64,000 nt of DNA. It comes from Wolfiporia cocos. Lineage: Eukaryota; Basidiomycota; Agaricomycetes; Polyporales; Phaeolaceae. The translations under genes and the position numbers were made by a program. Location of the stretch: contig JACCLO010000008.1 of assembly GCA_029448655.1 (NCBI GenBank), positions 3,162,001 through 3,226,000 of the forward strand, given 5' to 3'. Numbering within the stretch: position 1 is the first letter of the stretch; each line of letters starts with the position of its first letter. Below, piece by piece: positions 1 to 9,105 of the stretch. The notes below the pieces were generated by a model that was given only the letters and a program-made list of their open reading frames with translations, had not been told where the DNA came from and did no database searches.

Positions 1-532
1 CATGCATTGTTTGGTTACCGGTAAGGGAGCCAAACATGAAGATGGTCTGTGCGCAGACATAACTAATACAGCTAAGTCGTAAACTACAATAGACCATGTG
101 CGCCGGTAATGGCCGCACCAGTAAGAACGTTTGTTTGGACCGTAGGTCCATGTTGTGGAAGTGGCTGTAGCTACGTTAGTAAGCCATGCATGTGATTCTT
201 ATATACCGGTATCGGGATATGAGTAATCGTAAGGGCATTGGCATGTGATAACGAGCGGGCCGCTTATCCAATTGTACTGACATAGCCCGGTATCGGGATA
301 TGAGTAAAGCGTGTGACACCGGAGGTTAGTCCGCTGAGTCATTGACGCGTACAAGCGTATTATGTACGTGTTGTTATGACAAGTGGACGTATACCGCGTT
401 GTGTACGTGTTGTTTGGTTGCGTGTACGTGTAGACGGGCGCTTAGCAGCGTAAATGTCTACAGGGTTGTAGAAATACCAGATAAATAGGTAAAAATACGA
501 GAAAAATAGTGGCATGTCCCAAATCTGTGACA
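1..532 (-). repeat. 3' LTR of element A (truncated by window edge)
   Basis: Matches 9273-9804 with no length difference. It ends on the plus strand in tctgtgaca, so the minus-strand LTR begins TGTCACAG, a TG...CA type terminus. The other end lies left of the window. Confidence 0.95.
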
Positions 533-548
533 TTACCCCCTCTTCAGG
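533..548 (-). other. Polypurine tract of element A
   Basis: Plus strand ttaccccctcttc touches the LTR end. On the element strand this is a purine run (GAAGAGGGGGTAA) directly before the 3' LTR, where plus-strand DNA synthesis is primed in LTR elements. B and C have the related attacccccgcttt at the same place, and G has gtaccccctctttt. Confidence 0.85.
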
Positions 549-571
549 TTTCATTGTCCCTAATGGAACGA

Positions 572-1051
572 TTACTTTCCTGTGGAGCCGAATCCATCAG
601 TACCGCGCTCGGATTTAATCTTTTCAAAGTAAGATTTTCCGTGTAGCGTGATATGCGGGTCCTTAGCAACTTCGCAGATGAGCTGAGCAATCTTATCACC
701 GGCCCGAATATCGATAGATATATCGGAGTGATTTCGGAGAATGATGATTACTTCGCCTTGGTAATCGTGGTCGATAACGCCACCCATTACGTCTATGCCT
801 TTTCGGGCAAGACTGGAGCGGGGGGCGATACGTCCGTAAGTGCCGAAAGGTACCTGGATCTTCAGTTTGGTATTGTATTCTGTCTGCCCGTGAGCTGGCA
901 GAACGTCGCCTGTTGCAGTGTACAGGTCAAACCCAACCGAGTCCTTGGTTCCTTTTTCCGGCATCCGGCCGCCTTCACCGATTACGATTTTCAAATCCGC
1001 GTTTTGGTTAATGTCAGCTGACATCCATCCCCCGTCGGGGTGTCTAACCAT
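572..1051 (-). CDS. dUTPase (dUTP pyrophosphatase) encoded 3' of pol in element A
   Basis: A trimeric-type dUTPase hydrolyses dUTP to dUMP and pyrophosphate, limiting uracil incorporation during reverse transcription. The 159 residues from the first Met contain all five family motifs in order: SVGFDLYTA (about residue 42), GRIAPRSSLA (about 78), GVIDHDYQGEV with the catalytic Asp (about 92), GDKIAQLICE (about 118), and the C-terminal GTDGFGSTG that closes the site. The frame is the same as pol and stays open for 43 codons upstream of this Met, back to the pol TGA at 1181-1183. The true N-terminus may therefore lie upstream, by readthrough, or the Met at 1051 may be used. The extra segment is acidic and Trp-rich (DSDDWEADE) and unlike dUTPase. 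Start uncertain; identity secure. Confidence 0.95.
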   Translation of the reverse strand: MVRHPDGGWMSADINQNADLKIVIGEGGRMPEKGTKDSVGFDLYTATGDVLPAHGQTEYNTKLKIQVPFGTYGRIAPRSSLARKGIDVMGGVIDHDYQGEVIIILRNHSDISIDIRAGDKIAQLICEVAKDPHITLHGKSYFEKIKSERGTDGFGSTGK

Positions 1052-1180
1052 GCGCTGCTTAGGATCCTTTGCAAATTCTTCGCGATACTGCGGCCAGTCG
1101 TCTGGCCACGTGCATTCGTCGGCTTCCCAGTCGTCGCTGTCAGGGTCGAAGACATGAACTGCTTCTTTCCTTCTAGCTGA

Positions 1181-1183
1181 TCA
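1181..1183 (-). other. In-frame TGA between pol and dUTPase of element A
   Basis: Plus strand tca, read as TGA in the pol frame. Codons on both sides are open in the same frame (pol from 5107, dUTPase to 572). It is either a readthrough stop, which would make a small fraction of Pol-dUTPase fusion, or a recent nonsense mutation. The next bases on the element strand are TCAGCT, not the CTA context of the best-known leaky UGA sites. Confidence 0.7.
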
Positions 1184-4100
1184 CCTGAGGGGAACATCCT
1201 GCATCGGAATAGGGTGTGAAGCCTTGTATTCCTGCAGAATGTCGTATGCCGAGTCGAGATCCGCTTCGCGTACCCAGGAGTCGTCGTTGATACCGAATCC
1301 CTTCCATCGGATTCTGTATTCAACTCTTCCTGCGCGGAGGCGATGATCTAAGATCTTCTCGACTTCCCATACTTCCTCGCCGTCGACCATTTCTGGTTGA
1401 GGCTCTGGTCTTTTCTGATGCACCGGGTCCTTGTACATGACTAACTTGGAAGCGTGAAATACGGGGTGATAATCCCTGTATTGCTCGTCCATGTGTACCC
1501 TAAAGGTGACCGGAGATAATTGTTCAATTATCTTAAATGGTCCCAAATAGCGTGGACTAAGACTTCTTTCGGAATCTTGCCAGCTACGGGCGTCAACGAG
1601 AACTTTGTCGCCGACCTTAAACGGTACCGAGCGCTTATGTTGATCGTAGTACCAAGACCAGCGTTCAGCAGCCAGTTTCATAGCTGCCTTAGCTTGTTCT
1701 TGTGCTGACCATCGTTCGTAAGCAATGACATTTAGGTCCGTGTATGGTGTTGGACGTAAATTCGTAGGTCCTGCGTTGGGGTGCCTTCCTAGCTCGACAA
1801 AGAATGGACTATTCTTTGTTGTCTCACTAGCCGCGTTGTTGTACGCGAATTCAGCCGTTGGGAGAAACCATGACCAATTATCCTTCTGAATAACATCGAT
1901 GTAACATTTAAGATATTGTTCCAGGATCTGGTTAACTCTCTCCGTCTGGCCATCCGCTTGCGGGTGATAGGCGGTTGTCATTGACCGTTGGATTCCCAAT
2001 TGCTCACACCATCCCTTGAATAAGGCGGCTGCGAATTGCGGGCCTCTATCCGAAATGATTTGTTTCGGAAGTCCGTGGTTCGGATAAATCCGAAGGTACA
2101 GGAGGTTCGCTAATTCTTTTGCCGTTATCTTGTCTGACGTGGGAATGAAGTGCGCTCGCTTGGTAAGCCGGTCCACTATTACCATAATAGCATTGAATTG
2201 TTTCAATTCGCCGCTGGGTGGTAAGTGGACGATAAGGTCAATTGTGACGGTGTCCCAAGGTGCTTCCGGAACTGGGAGCGGTTGCAGGGGTCCGTACGGG
2301 GTTTGGTTGTGGTTCTTCGTGCGTTGACATGTGTCACAACCTTCCACGTATTGCTTTACCATCGTGGTCATTCCAGGCCACCAGTAATTACGTGATAGAA
2401 GTTCATAGGTCTTCCATCGTCCGAAGTGTCCGGCAGTCACATGGTCATGATGTAACTCCAGAATCTTCGTGCGCAATTCTTTAGGCTCTTTTGGAACGTA
2501 CACTTTTCCTTGTCTGAGGAGTAATCCGGCCTCCATGTTCCATTCCTGGAGATCTTTACCGAATTCCTTGGGACCACTTTTCAGTAGTTCCTGGTAATCC
2601 TTGGTAATTTGATCGTCCATGAGGGCTTGTCGGATTTGTCGGAGAAGGTCCTCGTCGCCTGATTGTATCTCCTGCTGTGACGCTTCTAGCGCCCTAACCG
2701 TGAAATATTCCGGTTTCAGCAAAATTTGATCGCGATTATCGAGTTCCACCCCCTCTTCATGGTCTGGCCTCCGTGACAGAGGATCAGCCGTGAGCATTGT
2801 TTTACCGGGTTTGTGGCACATGGTGAAGTTGAACCTTGTCAGGTAAAGACTCCAACGTGCCTGTCTCCGGGTTAGCCATTGTGCCGATTTGAAATATGTC
2901 AGATTGAGATGATCCGACCATACTTCGAATTTGTGTGGATGTCCTTCGAGGTAATGTCTCCATTCCTCTAGAGCGCGGATGATTGCGAGCAACTCCTTAT
3001 CGTAAATCTCATAGTTCCTTTCGGGTGCTGATAGAGATTTCGAGTAAAAGGCTACCGGGTGCCAGAGCTTATCCTCCGAAGAGTATTGTGATAGCACTGC
3101 ACCAGTTGCGTAATCGGAAGAATCCGCTTCCACGCGGAACGGGGACTCCTGATCTGGGATCCGGAGTATTGGAGCCGATGTGAAAGCTTCCTTAAGAGTT
3201 TGGAAGGCTTCCGCTTGTTCGGGTCCCCAGTTCCATTGCGTGTTTTTCTTGGACAGTTCGGTTAACGGCTTAACCACTTTGGAGAAGTCTTTAATGAACC
3301 GCCGGTAGTAGTTGGCGAAGCCAACAAAGGCCTGGACGTCCTTCACCTTGGCAGGTGTAGGCCAGTCCATGACACCGGCTACCTTCTTAGGGTCCATTTC
3401 GACTTTTCCTTTGGAAATGATCATTCCCAGGTATTCAATACTGCTTTGTTCGAAGAAGCACTTTTCAGGCTTCGCGAACAAGTCGTTGTCTTGCAAGATT
3501 TGTAATACTTGCTTGACAATACGACGGTGTTCCAACAGGTCGTTTCCGAACACAAGGATGTCGTCTAGGTAGACAATGACCTTTCCTTCTCTGATAAGGT
3601 CACCTAGAATATCGTTCATCATGTGTTGGAACGTGCTGGGTGCATTACAAAAACCGAAGTACATGACTACAGCTTCGTAAAGGCGGTTAGGCGTAATGAA
3701 TGCGGTCTTCCATTCATCTCCCTCCTTGATTCTTACGTTGTTGTAACCCCAACGCAAGTCGAGCTTCGTGAATATCGAAGCCTGGCTAAGCTTATCGATA
3801 AGCTCGTCTATGCGTGGGAGAGGGTACCTATTTTTAATGGTCAAGTCGTTTACTTTTCGGTAATCGACTACCATTCGGGCTCCGCCGTCTTTTTTAGGGA
3901 CGAAGAAAACCGGGCTCGCGATCGGGGATTTTGAGTGTCGGATGTAGCCCTTCCGTAACTCTTCCTGGATCCACTGATCTAGCGAGTTTGCTTCCTGAGG
4001 AGACATCTTATATGCCTTACTCGGGGGCGGTAGTACCGCATCATCGGGAAAGTCGATGGCGTGGTCGTATGGTTTCCGCTCGGGCATCCTTTCGGATGCG

Positions 4101-5107
4101 CGTTGAGAAAATACCGTGGGACCAAACTCCTGGTATTCCTCCGGAACCAAGGATTTCCATTTCTGGAGATCCACATCTGTCAGGAATTCATCATCCGACT
4201 TCTCCGTTATTGACTGAATGGCGTCGATAAGGAGTTCCGTTCCTTCGTCAAGGGTGTTCACCCAAGCGACAAAGGGATTCTCAGGCTCCTCTAAGCCGAG
4301 AAAATCTATTGGAAAGTCGTTTATAATCTGATAGATGTTGCGAGGTTCGATTTCGTCTTCTTCCTCAGAAATCGAAACCCGTTTGCCATGTTTGCATTTT
4401 TCCGTACACCGATATGTGAAGGTTCCTTCTGGCCAGTTGAAGTCCGGGTTATGTTTCAGGAACCAATCATATCCGAGGATCACATCCGCATTCTGTACGT
4501 CCATTACGTACAAGAATTCGGTGGACTTGTGTTCCTCGTGCACCATATAAGCTTTTACTGCCATATTGATATTACCGGCGGTATTAGAGGTACCGTCGGC
4601 GTTGCGAATCTCGAGAGGCGAAGGTAGTTTCTGAGTGACTAGCTTCTCCTCATGGACGAGTTTCTTATCTATGACGCTTATGGATGCACCGGTGTCGATT
4701 AATGCCATGGCGTTTACTTTCTTTCCATATACCCACAGTTCCACTTCGATAGAGAACGATTTATTGTCGTCTCGAGAATCGTTTCCATGTACATTATACA
4801 AAGTGAAAAATTTAAGCGCGAGCGGGTCAGGGTGAAAGTATTGTACAGGAGGGGCACGTGTAGCTAGTGTCCGAGTCCTCCGGGCAAAGTCCATTGCCGA
4901 GCTGCCGAATATACCGAGATGGGATACCGGGTGACGTACGACCGCCTTATCTTCCCACAAGATAAGGGGTCTCTGTGAAGCCTCTTCGTAGAGGTGCACT
5001 TCTTCGGGGCGCTGTACACTCCCGGCCGCTGCGGGGCTGGTGTGTTCTTCACAGAACATCTTCGAGACGTGTAGTTGGGGCGAGGGGAACCGAGATGGTC
5101 CCGACAT
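1181..5107 (-). CDS. pol: Pol polyprotein of element A (protease, RT, RNase H, integrase, chromodomain)
   Basis: 1308 residues. In order: aspartic protease with ALIDTGASISVID near residue 133; reverse transcriptase with the YLDDILVFG catalytic motif near 511; RNase H (EADSSDYATGAVL, then YDKELLAIIRALEEWRHYL); integrase with an HHCC zinc domain (HHDHVTAGHFG, then CDTCQ, about 883-925) and the DDE triad at TIDLI (951), SDRGPQF (1017) and TERVNQ (1055); and a C-terminal chromodomain (EVEKILDHR ... RIRWKGF ... DDSWV, about 1244-1290), which in chromoviruses steers integration to modified histones. No dUTPase lies between protease and RT, unlike D and E. The frame overlaps the gag end by 59 nt and is offset by +1 (equivalent to -2) from gag, so expression needs a frameshift or reinitiation. 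No recognised slippery site was found. Confidence 0.97.
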   Translation of the reverse strand: MSGPSRFPSPQLHVSKMFCEEHTSPAAAGSVQRPEEVHLYEEASQRPLILWEDKAVVRHPVSHLGIFGSSAMDFARRTRTLATRAPPVQYFHPDPLALKFFTLYNVHGNDSRDDNKSFSIEVELWVYGKKVNAMALIDTGASISVIDKKLVHEEKLVTQKLPSPLEIRNADGTSNTAGNINMAVKAYMVHEEHKSTEFLYVMDVQNADVILGYDWFLKHNPDFNWPEGTFTYRCTEKCKHGKRVSISEEEDEIEPRNIYQIINDFPIDFLGLEEPENPFVAWVNTLDEGTELLIDAIQSITEKSDDEFLTDVDLQKWKSLVPEEYQEFGPTVFSQRASERMPERKPYDHAIDFPDDAVLPPPSKAYKMSPQEANSLDQWIQEELRKGYIRHSKSPIASPVFFVPKKDGGARMVVDYRKVNDLTIKNRYPLPRIDELIDKLSQASIFTKLDLRWGYNNVRIKEGDEWKTAFITPNRLYEAVVMYFGFCNAPSTFQHMMNDILGDLIREGKVIVYLDDILVFGNDLLEHRRIVKQVLQILQDNDLFAKPEKCFFEQSSIEYLGMIISKGKVEMDPKKVAGVMDWPTPAKVKDVQAFVGFANYYRRFIKDFSKVVKPLTELSKKNTQWNWGPEQAEAFQTLKEAFTSAPILRIPDQESPFRVEADSSDYATGAVLSQYSSEDKLWHPVAFYSKSLSAPERNYEIYDKELLAIIRALEEWRHYLEGHPHKFEVWSDHLNLTYFKSAQWLTRRQARWSLYLTRFNFTMCHKPGKTMLTADPLSRRPDHEEGVELDNRDQILLKPEYFTVRALEASQQEIQSGDEDLLRQIRQALMDDQITKDYQELLKSGPKEFGKDLQEWNMEAGLLLRQGKVYVPKEPKELRTKILELHHDHVTAGHFGRWKTYELLSRNYWWPGMTTMVKQYVEGCDTCQRTKNHNQTPYGPLQPLPVPEAPWDTVTIDLIVHLPPSGELKQFNAIMVIVDRLTKRAHFIPTSDKITAKELANLLYLRIYPNHGLPKQIISDRGPQFAAALFKGWCEQLGIQRSMTTAYHPQADGQTERVNQILEQYLKCYIDVIQKDNWSWFLPTAEFAYNNAASETTKNSPFFVELGRHPNAGPTNLRPTPYTDLNVIAYERWSAQEQAKAAMKLAAERWSWYYDQHKRSVPFKVGDKVLVDARSWQDSERSLSPRYLGPFKIIEQLSPVTFRVHMDEQYRDYHPVFHASKLVMYKDPVHQKRPEPQPEMVDGEEVWEVEKILDHRLRAGRVEYRIRWKGFGINDDSWVREADLDSAYDILQEYKASHPIPMQDVPLR

Positions 5108-7082
5108 TGGCGACGGTGGTGGCGGGGGCCGAGGGTCCTGCTGAGTTTGAGTCAGCCGTCACTTCTTCCCAGATCGTTCGGGCACGATACGTCTTGCCAT
5201 CCGCGGGGGGCGCCGAGTACGGCTTCTTGCCAGAAGCCTGTCCCTTTCCACTACCCGAAGGAGCAGCGGACCTCTTGTCAGAAGCTGCCGCATCCTTCGC
5301 CCTTTGTTGTTCGGCCCGCTGAGCGGCAGGCACGAACGTTCCCGCGGCCTTGTCTGCCGCAAGCTTAGGACACTTGTTGAAGTAGTGTCCCGTCTGCTTG
5401 CAGTAAGTGCAGACGGCGTTGGCGGTGTCGGCGGGGGCTTTGGCGGGCGCCTTTCCCTTGTCCTTTTTCTTCTCCGACTTCTTCGCAGAAGCGGAGGACG
5501 TCTCCTTCTTTTCGGCAGGTGCCGAGTCCTTCTTGCCGGCCTTTTCGAGGATCGACCCCTTGATCTTGTCTGGATATGACGTTTGGTACATTTCCAGAGC
5601 GAAGTCGATGAGGGGCTCGATGTCGGTCGGGGCCTTGAAGAACGGAGTCTTGCCGAGGACGTTTAAGGTGTCCTTGACCTTTTCCGGGAGAGTCTCGGTG
5701 AATTCCCACACCAGAGTCTCGTTGGCGGTTTCGGAGAGTCGGCCGAGGGTGCGGAACCGTTCGCAGTAATTGAAATAGTTCGATTCTGCCAGTTCCTTGC
5801 CCTTCGTGCCGTAGTAGCCGCGAATTTCCTTCTTCGCGATCTCCTTATCCGTCATTTTCCCATATTGCACCATTACGGATTTGGTGAAGTCCTCCCAGGT
5901 GCCGAGAGGTTCACCGTTTCCTGCCTTCTTGATGAGAGGCGAGAAAAACTTGTATGCGTCCCCTGTGACGCGGAAGAGGGCCGTGGTGATACGGTCATGG
6001 TCATCGTAGACCCTGAGCGTACCGAAGTACAGGCCCATCTTCTCCACCCATTCCTGTGCAGTCACCTTTCCAGATGACCCAGAGAATTCGGGGGGAGGGG
6101 GAATTTTCAGGTTTTGAGGCAGACCTGGAATCTGCGGGGCGACGGCTGCTGCAGCAGCGGCTGCAGCTTGAGCGGCGGCAGCGGCCTCGGCTGCTCTGGC
6201 TTGAGCATGACCGGGGGCCGGTGTCGGGTCTTCTGGTGGCGTGCGGACGCCGGGAGGGTTGGGAACGGAGGGATTCTTGCGAATCCTCCGGAGTTCCTCG
6301 TCAACCTTCTCCATGCGCTCGGCGAACGCATCCTCGAGGTCGTCGAGCCGGGACCGGTAGTCTTTCCGGAGCTCCTTTTCCAGCGTGGTGAACTTGGCGG
6401 TGTACTCCTGTCGGAGTTCCTTGCCGAGGTCCACCAGGGTGGACAGTACCTCGTTGCGGACCGAATTGACCGCTTCGTGTAGCTCGTCTTGGGCCTTTTG
6501 TTTGATGGCCCTGGATTGCCCAACCAGGGAGTCGATTCTGCCGTGGATTCGCTCCAGGCGAGCGTGCACCATTCGACCGAGGGTGTCGGTGGTGTCGTGG
6601 GAGATGGCCGCACTTCGTTGTACGGCGGCGTCGATGATCGGCCCATGTAGGGACCCATCCACCTTGTGGTGTTCCTCCTCAGGGAGGTACGCCTTGAGGT
6701 TGTTCTCGACAGCGACATTGGTCTGTCGTGTCGGACCCGAAAATTCCATTTCCAGGGTGGTGGCGGGCCCGATAGGGCGAGTTCGACGAGCCGGTGGGTA
6801 TCCGGCAATGGGGGAGCCTGGGCGTGTATCCATGGGGTTGGTCGGAGATTCCCTTTGCGGGGGAGCGAACTCCGGCATTTCTTCTTCCTCTTCCTCTTCC
6901 TCTTCCTCGCTGAGGTGTTCTAGTGTCACCAGCTGCTGGGTTCCCGAGGGACCAGCTTCCGGGGTCACCGGACCTTCTGAGCGGAGGCGCATCTTGCGGG
7001 GGGCGAGGGGGGTGCTAACGGAGGAGGTGGAAGACATTTTTGTGAATCTGTTTGTGACGAATGTTAGTTTCCGGTTACTCAT
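5049..7082 (-). CDS. gag: Gag of element A
   Basis: 677 residues forming the particle shell. The N-terminal part is basic and Ser/Pro-rich, followed by a run of nine Glu (about residues 60-68), a predicted coiled coil rich in Glu/Lys/Arg (about 165-265), an Ala-rich stretch (about 295-325), a gag/capsid-like core with EFSGSSGKVTAQEW (about 333) and WEDFTKSVMVQYG (about 395), a Lys/Ala/Ser-rich linker, and one CCHC zinc knuckle CTYCKQTGHYFNKC (about 557) for RNA binding. The start at 7082 is the first Met of the frame; a second Met 15 codons in is an alternative. Pol begins inside its last codons in another frame. Confidence 0.93.
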   Translation of the reverse strand: MSNRKLTFVTNRFTKMSSTSSVSTPLAPRKMRLRSEGPVTPEAGPSGTQQLVTLEHLSEEEEEEEEEEMPEFAPPQRESPTNPMDTRPGSPIAGYPPARRTRPIGPATTLEMEFSGPTRQTNVAVENNLKAYLPEEEHHKVDGSLHGPIIDAAVQRSAAISHDTTDTLGRMVHARLERIHGRIDSLVGQSRAIKQKAQDELHEAVNSVRNEVLSTLVDLGKELRQEYTAKFTTLEKELRKDYRSRLDDLEDAFAERMEKVDEELRRIRKNPSVPNPPGVRTPPEDPTPAPGHAQARAAEAAAAAQAAAAAAAAVAPQIPGLPQNLKIPPPPEFSGSSGKVTAQEWVEKMGLYFGTLRVYDDHDRITTALFRVTGDAYKFFSPLIKKAGNGEPLGTWEDFTKSVMVQYGKMTDKEIAKKEIRGYYGTKGKELAESNYFNYCERFRTLGRLSETANETLVWEFTETLPEKVKDTLNVLGKTPFFKAPTDIEPLIDFALEMYQTSYPDKIKGSILEKAGKKDSAPAEKKETSSASAKKSEKKKDKGKAPAKAPADTANAVCTYCKQTGHYFNKCPKLAADKAAGTFVPAAQRAEQQRAKDAAASDKRSAAPSGSGKGQASGKKPYSAPPADGKTYRARTIWEEVTADSNSAGPSAPATTVANVGTISVPLAPTTRLEDVL

Positions 7083-7183
7083 TGTCTTAGATTCTTAAGA
7101 AGGGATTTGGTTTGAAAGCTGCAACTTTCGTTATAGATCGCACTCGCACTCTATTTCAGAGTTAAAAGATGATAGTATTGCTA

Positions 7184-8107
7184 CTACACAATCGCGAGTA
7201 TATCCTCTTCTACCGAAGTAGTTGAGGGCCCTGCCACCTTGTCAGGTGGTGTTACACCGAAGGCAAAGGTAATTTGTAGCGCTACGCATTCTGCTACGAT
7301 ACGAGCCAAGTCCGTACGCCAATCCAAAAAGGAAATATTGCCGAGTTGTTTGCAATACTTTTTCATAATTCTCCAGTCTCTATTGGTGATCCTCCCCCGT
7401 CTCGCTCTATCCTTTACGTTATCCACCAAGTCCTCTAATTCTACTACCATAGTATGGAAACGCATGTCGTTTTCCATATGGAAGCCTGGGTAATTAGGGG
7501 GGTGGTTGGCGAGAGGAGTGAGACGAGTGAGAGTGCCTTCTAGCATGGGAATAACTTGATCGCATGCTTGGAGAGGCTTCTTCTTCCCGAAGACGAGGGA
7601 AGGGTCGAGAATCTTGTGGTTGGCCGGAACAGAAGGTCCGGCCGCCAGGCTGGAGAGACGGAGGGCCAGTGAAGAAGCTGCTTGCTTGGCTTCCTTGGCG
7701 GCTTGTTTGGCGGCGATTCGCTTATTCAGCTTATCGCGGGCGAGCTTGAGCTTGTTGAGTTCGCGGAGTTCGATGAGATTCTCCATGGCGGTAATGGAAG
7801 CGGCTAGCTTCTCTTCCTCTGTCCAGATACGCTTAGCAAGCGGAACTGGTTTGGGAGGTCGAGGAGCGGGTTTCCCAGCCTCAGCGATGTGCTTTGGCAT
7901 GTGGACGGGAATCTCCCAAAGATGGAGCTTCCCAGTGTAATCTTCCTTTACAGGAAGGGTGTAAGTGACGTCCTCTGCCCGAGGAATGTCGGTGGTGTCG
8001 ATGCGGCTGAGAAGGGACCGCTTCGCCGGCTTAACGTAGGGGGCAGTGGAGGAGCCACGGGTGCGACGGGTAACGCGGGGCATGATTCTAGAAAGTGCAG
8101 CATTCAT
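7184..8107 (-). CDS. ORF1 of element A, unknown function
   Basis: 307 residues, lying upstream of gag with a 101-nt gap, in the place where most Ty3/gypsy elements have only leader. Features: basic N-terminus (MPRVTRRTRGSS after an alternative Met at residue 9); a proline-rich part (RPPKPVPLAK); a long Lys/Arg/Ala/Leu helix likely to form a coiled coil (ELNKLKLARDKLNKRIAAKQ, about residues 113-145); and a more hydrophobic C-terminal domain (LDWRTDLARIVAECVALQI). No zinc knuckle, enzyme motif or membrane segment is visible. It is not a fragment of the gag that follows. It could be an accessory nucleic-acid-binding or assembly protein, but this is inference; I do not recognise the family. Confidence 0.72.
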   Translation of the reverse strand: MNAALSRIMPRVTRRTRGSSTAPYVKPAKRSLLSRIDTTDIPRAEDVTYTLPVKEDYTGKLHLWEIPVHMPKHIAEAGKPAPRPPKPVPLAKRIWTEEEKLAASITAMENLIELRELNKLKLARDKLNKRIAAKQAAKEAKQAASSLALRLSSLAAGPSVPANHKILDPSLVFGKKKPLQACDQVIPMLEGTLTRLTPLANHPPNYPGFHMENDMRFHTMVVELEDLVDNVKDRARRGRITNRDWRIMKKYCKQLGNISFLDWRTDLARIVAECVALQITFAFGVTPPDKVAGPSTTSVEEDILAIV

Positions 8108-9092
8108 GAGAAACGAAGTTTCCCAGTGATACGTCCAAGAACAGGAATAGAAGGGATTATGTAAGGTAGGGTAGTGGACTCCTTTTCAGGAGCAAAGAAG
8201 GTGTACTACGGGGCATAATTACTCTTATGTTGCGCGCAAACCCTGTGCCGAGACGGCGCGGATATTCGCATGACCCTAACGGTCAGAGGCGCCGACTCCA
8301 GGGGTAGAGTTGCTGACTGCCAGGCCGGTTCCTGGGTCAGATGATTGGGATTCGGATACACGACACCGCCCCGGAGGGACGATGCCGGAAAGTGGCTGGG
8401 ATTTTACATCCCTTAGCCTGTCCATGCTTCAACAATGAGGTTGCCGTCTACAGACTATCACGGGGACTTTTTCAGGACATTGGAATACCATCGCGTCCAC
8501 AGGTAAGTGGATTAGCCCTAAGGCGCGCAAGTGTACCCCTTTGCCCTATTTGACCCCATGACGTGCACGCCGAACTGCCCGGAGGACTTATGTTTTGTGG
8601 CTATCGCACTTGTCCTTTGGCAGGATTATCCGAAGATGATCCCCCTCACTGCTTTTCCCATGACGGGTTCAAAGCAGGGCCCTTACGCCTGGGCGGCGGC
8701 TTTGGAAAATTCCCATGCCATCATAATGATGACCCTGTGGATAGTGATGGGGCGCTGAACAACGCCTGCCATGACAGGGGGTTGGGCGCACACAGGCAGA
8801 CCGTCCCCTTTTCTCCACAGGCGGGTCTTAACCGCGCATAGTCCAAGCTTGTCAGCAAGGACCATGTCTCCTTGACCCTGGAGTCCGGGTTAGGTAGGCC
8901 TCCTGCCTAAAAAGGCGGTGTGGCTTCCCTGGTTGCCAATCCTCTGCCGAGGATGGCGATGTATCCCCCAGATCTCAACTATCACCCCAATCGCCTTGTC
9001 AGGCAGAAAGGGATGTGCGCAGCAACAAGTAATAGCCCCTGTAGGATAGAAACCCAGACCCAAGCGCAAGCGCAAGGGCGGGGGTAGGGGGG
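8108..9092 (-). other. Non-coding leader of element A, conserved with leaders of B and C
   Basis: No supported frame in almost 1 kb between the primer site and ORF1. Blocks shared with B (28010-28928) and C (37190-38144) include gggccccttacgcctggg, gttgggcgcacacaggcaga and ccctggagtccgggtt. The hairpin ctccttttcaggag is at 8179-8192 (CTCCT stem, GAAA loop on the element strand). The likely role is RNA packaging or translation control, inferred from position and sharing with coding-free relatives. Confidence 0.75.
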
Positions 9093-9103
9093 AGATTTGT
9101 TCT
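9093..9103 (-). other. Self-priming primer-binding site of element A
   Basis: agatttgttct, two bases from the 5' LTR edge, is the exact reverse complement of agaacaaatct at 9228-9238 in the LTR. No tRNA 3'-CCA complement (TGG start) is present. This matches the Tf1 arrangement, in which the first ~11 nt of the transcript prime reverse transcription. Confidence 0.85.
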
Positions 9104-9105
9104 TA

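Noticed and set aside
1181..1195. Short intron removing the pol TGA of element A
   Set aside because: A GT lies just before the TGA, but the nearest AG gives an intron far too short, and no convincing branch site and acceptor keep the dUTPase frame; readthrough or mutation is simpler.
991..1323. 110-codon frame spanning the pol-dUTPase junction of element A
   Set aside because: A different register over sequence fully explained by pol and the dUTPase linker.
9093..9105. tRNA primer-binding site
   Set aside because: None of the six elements has a TGG-starting sequence complementary to a tRNA 3' CCA end at the LTR edge; the self-complementary sites explain priming better.
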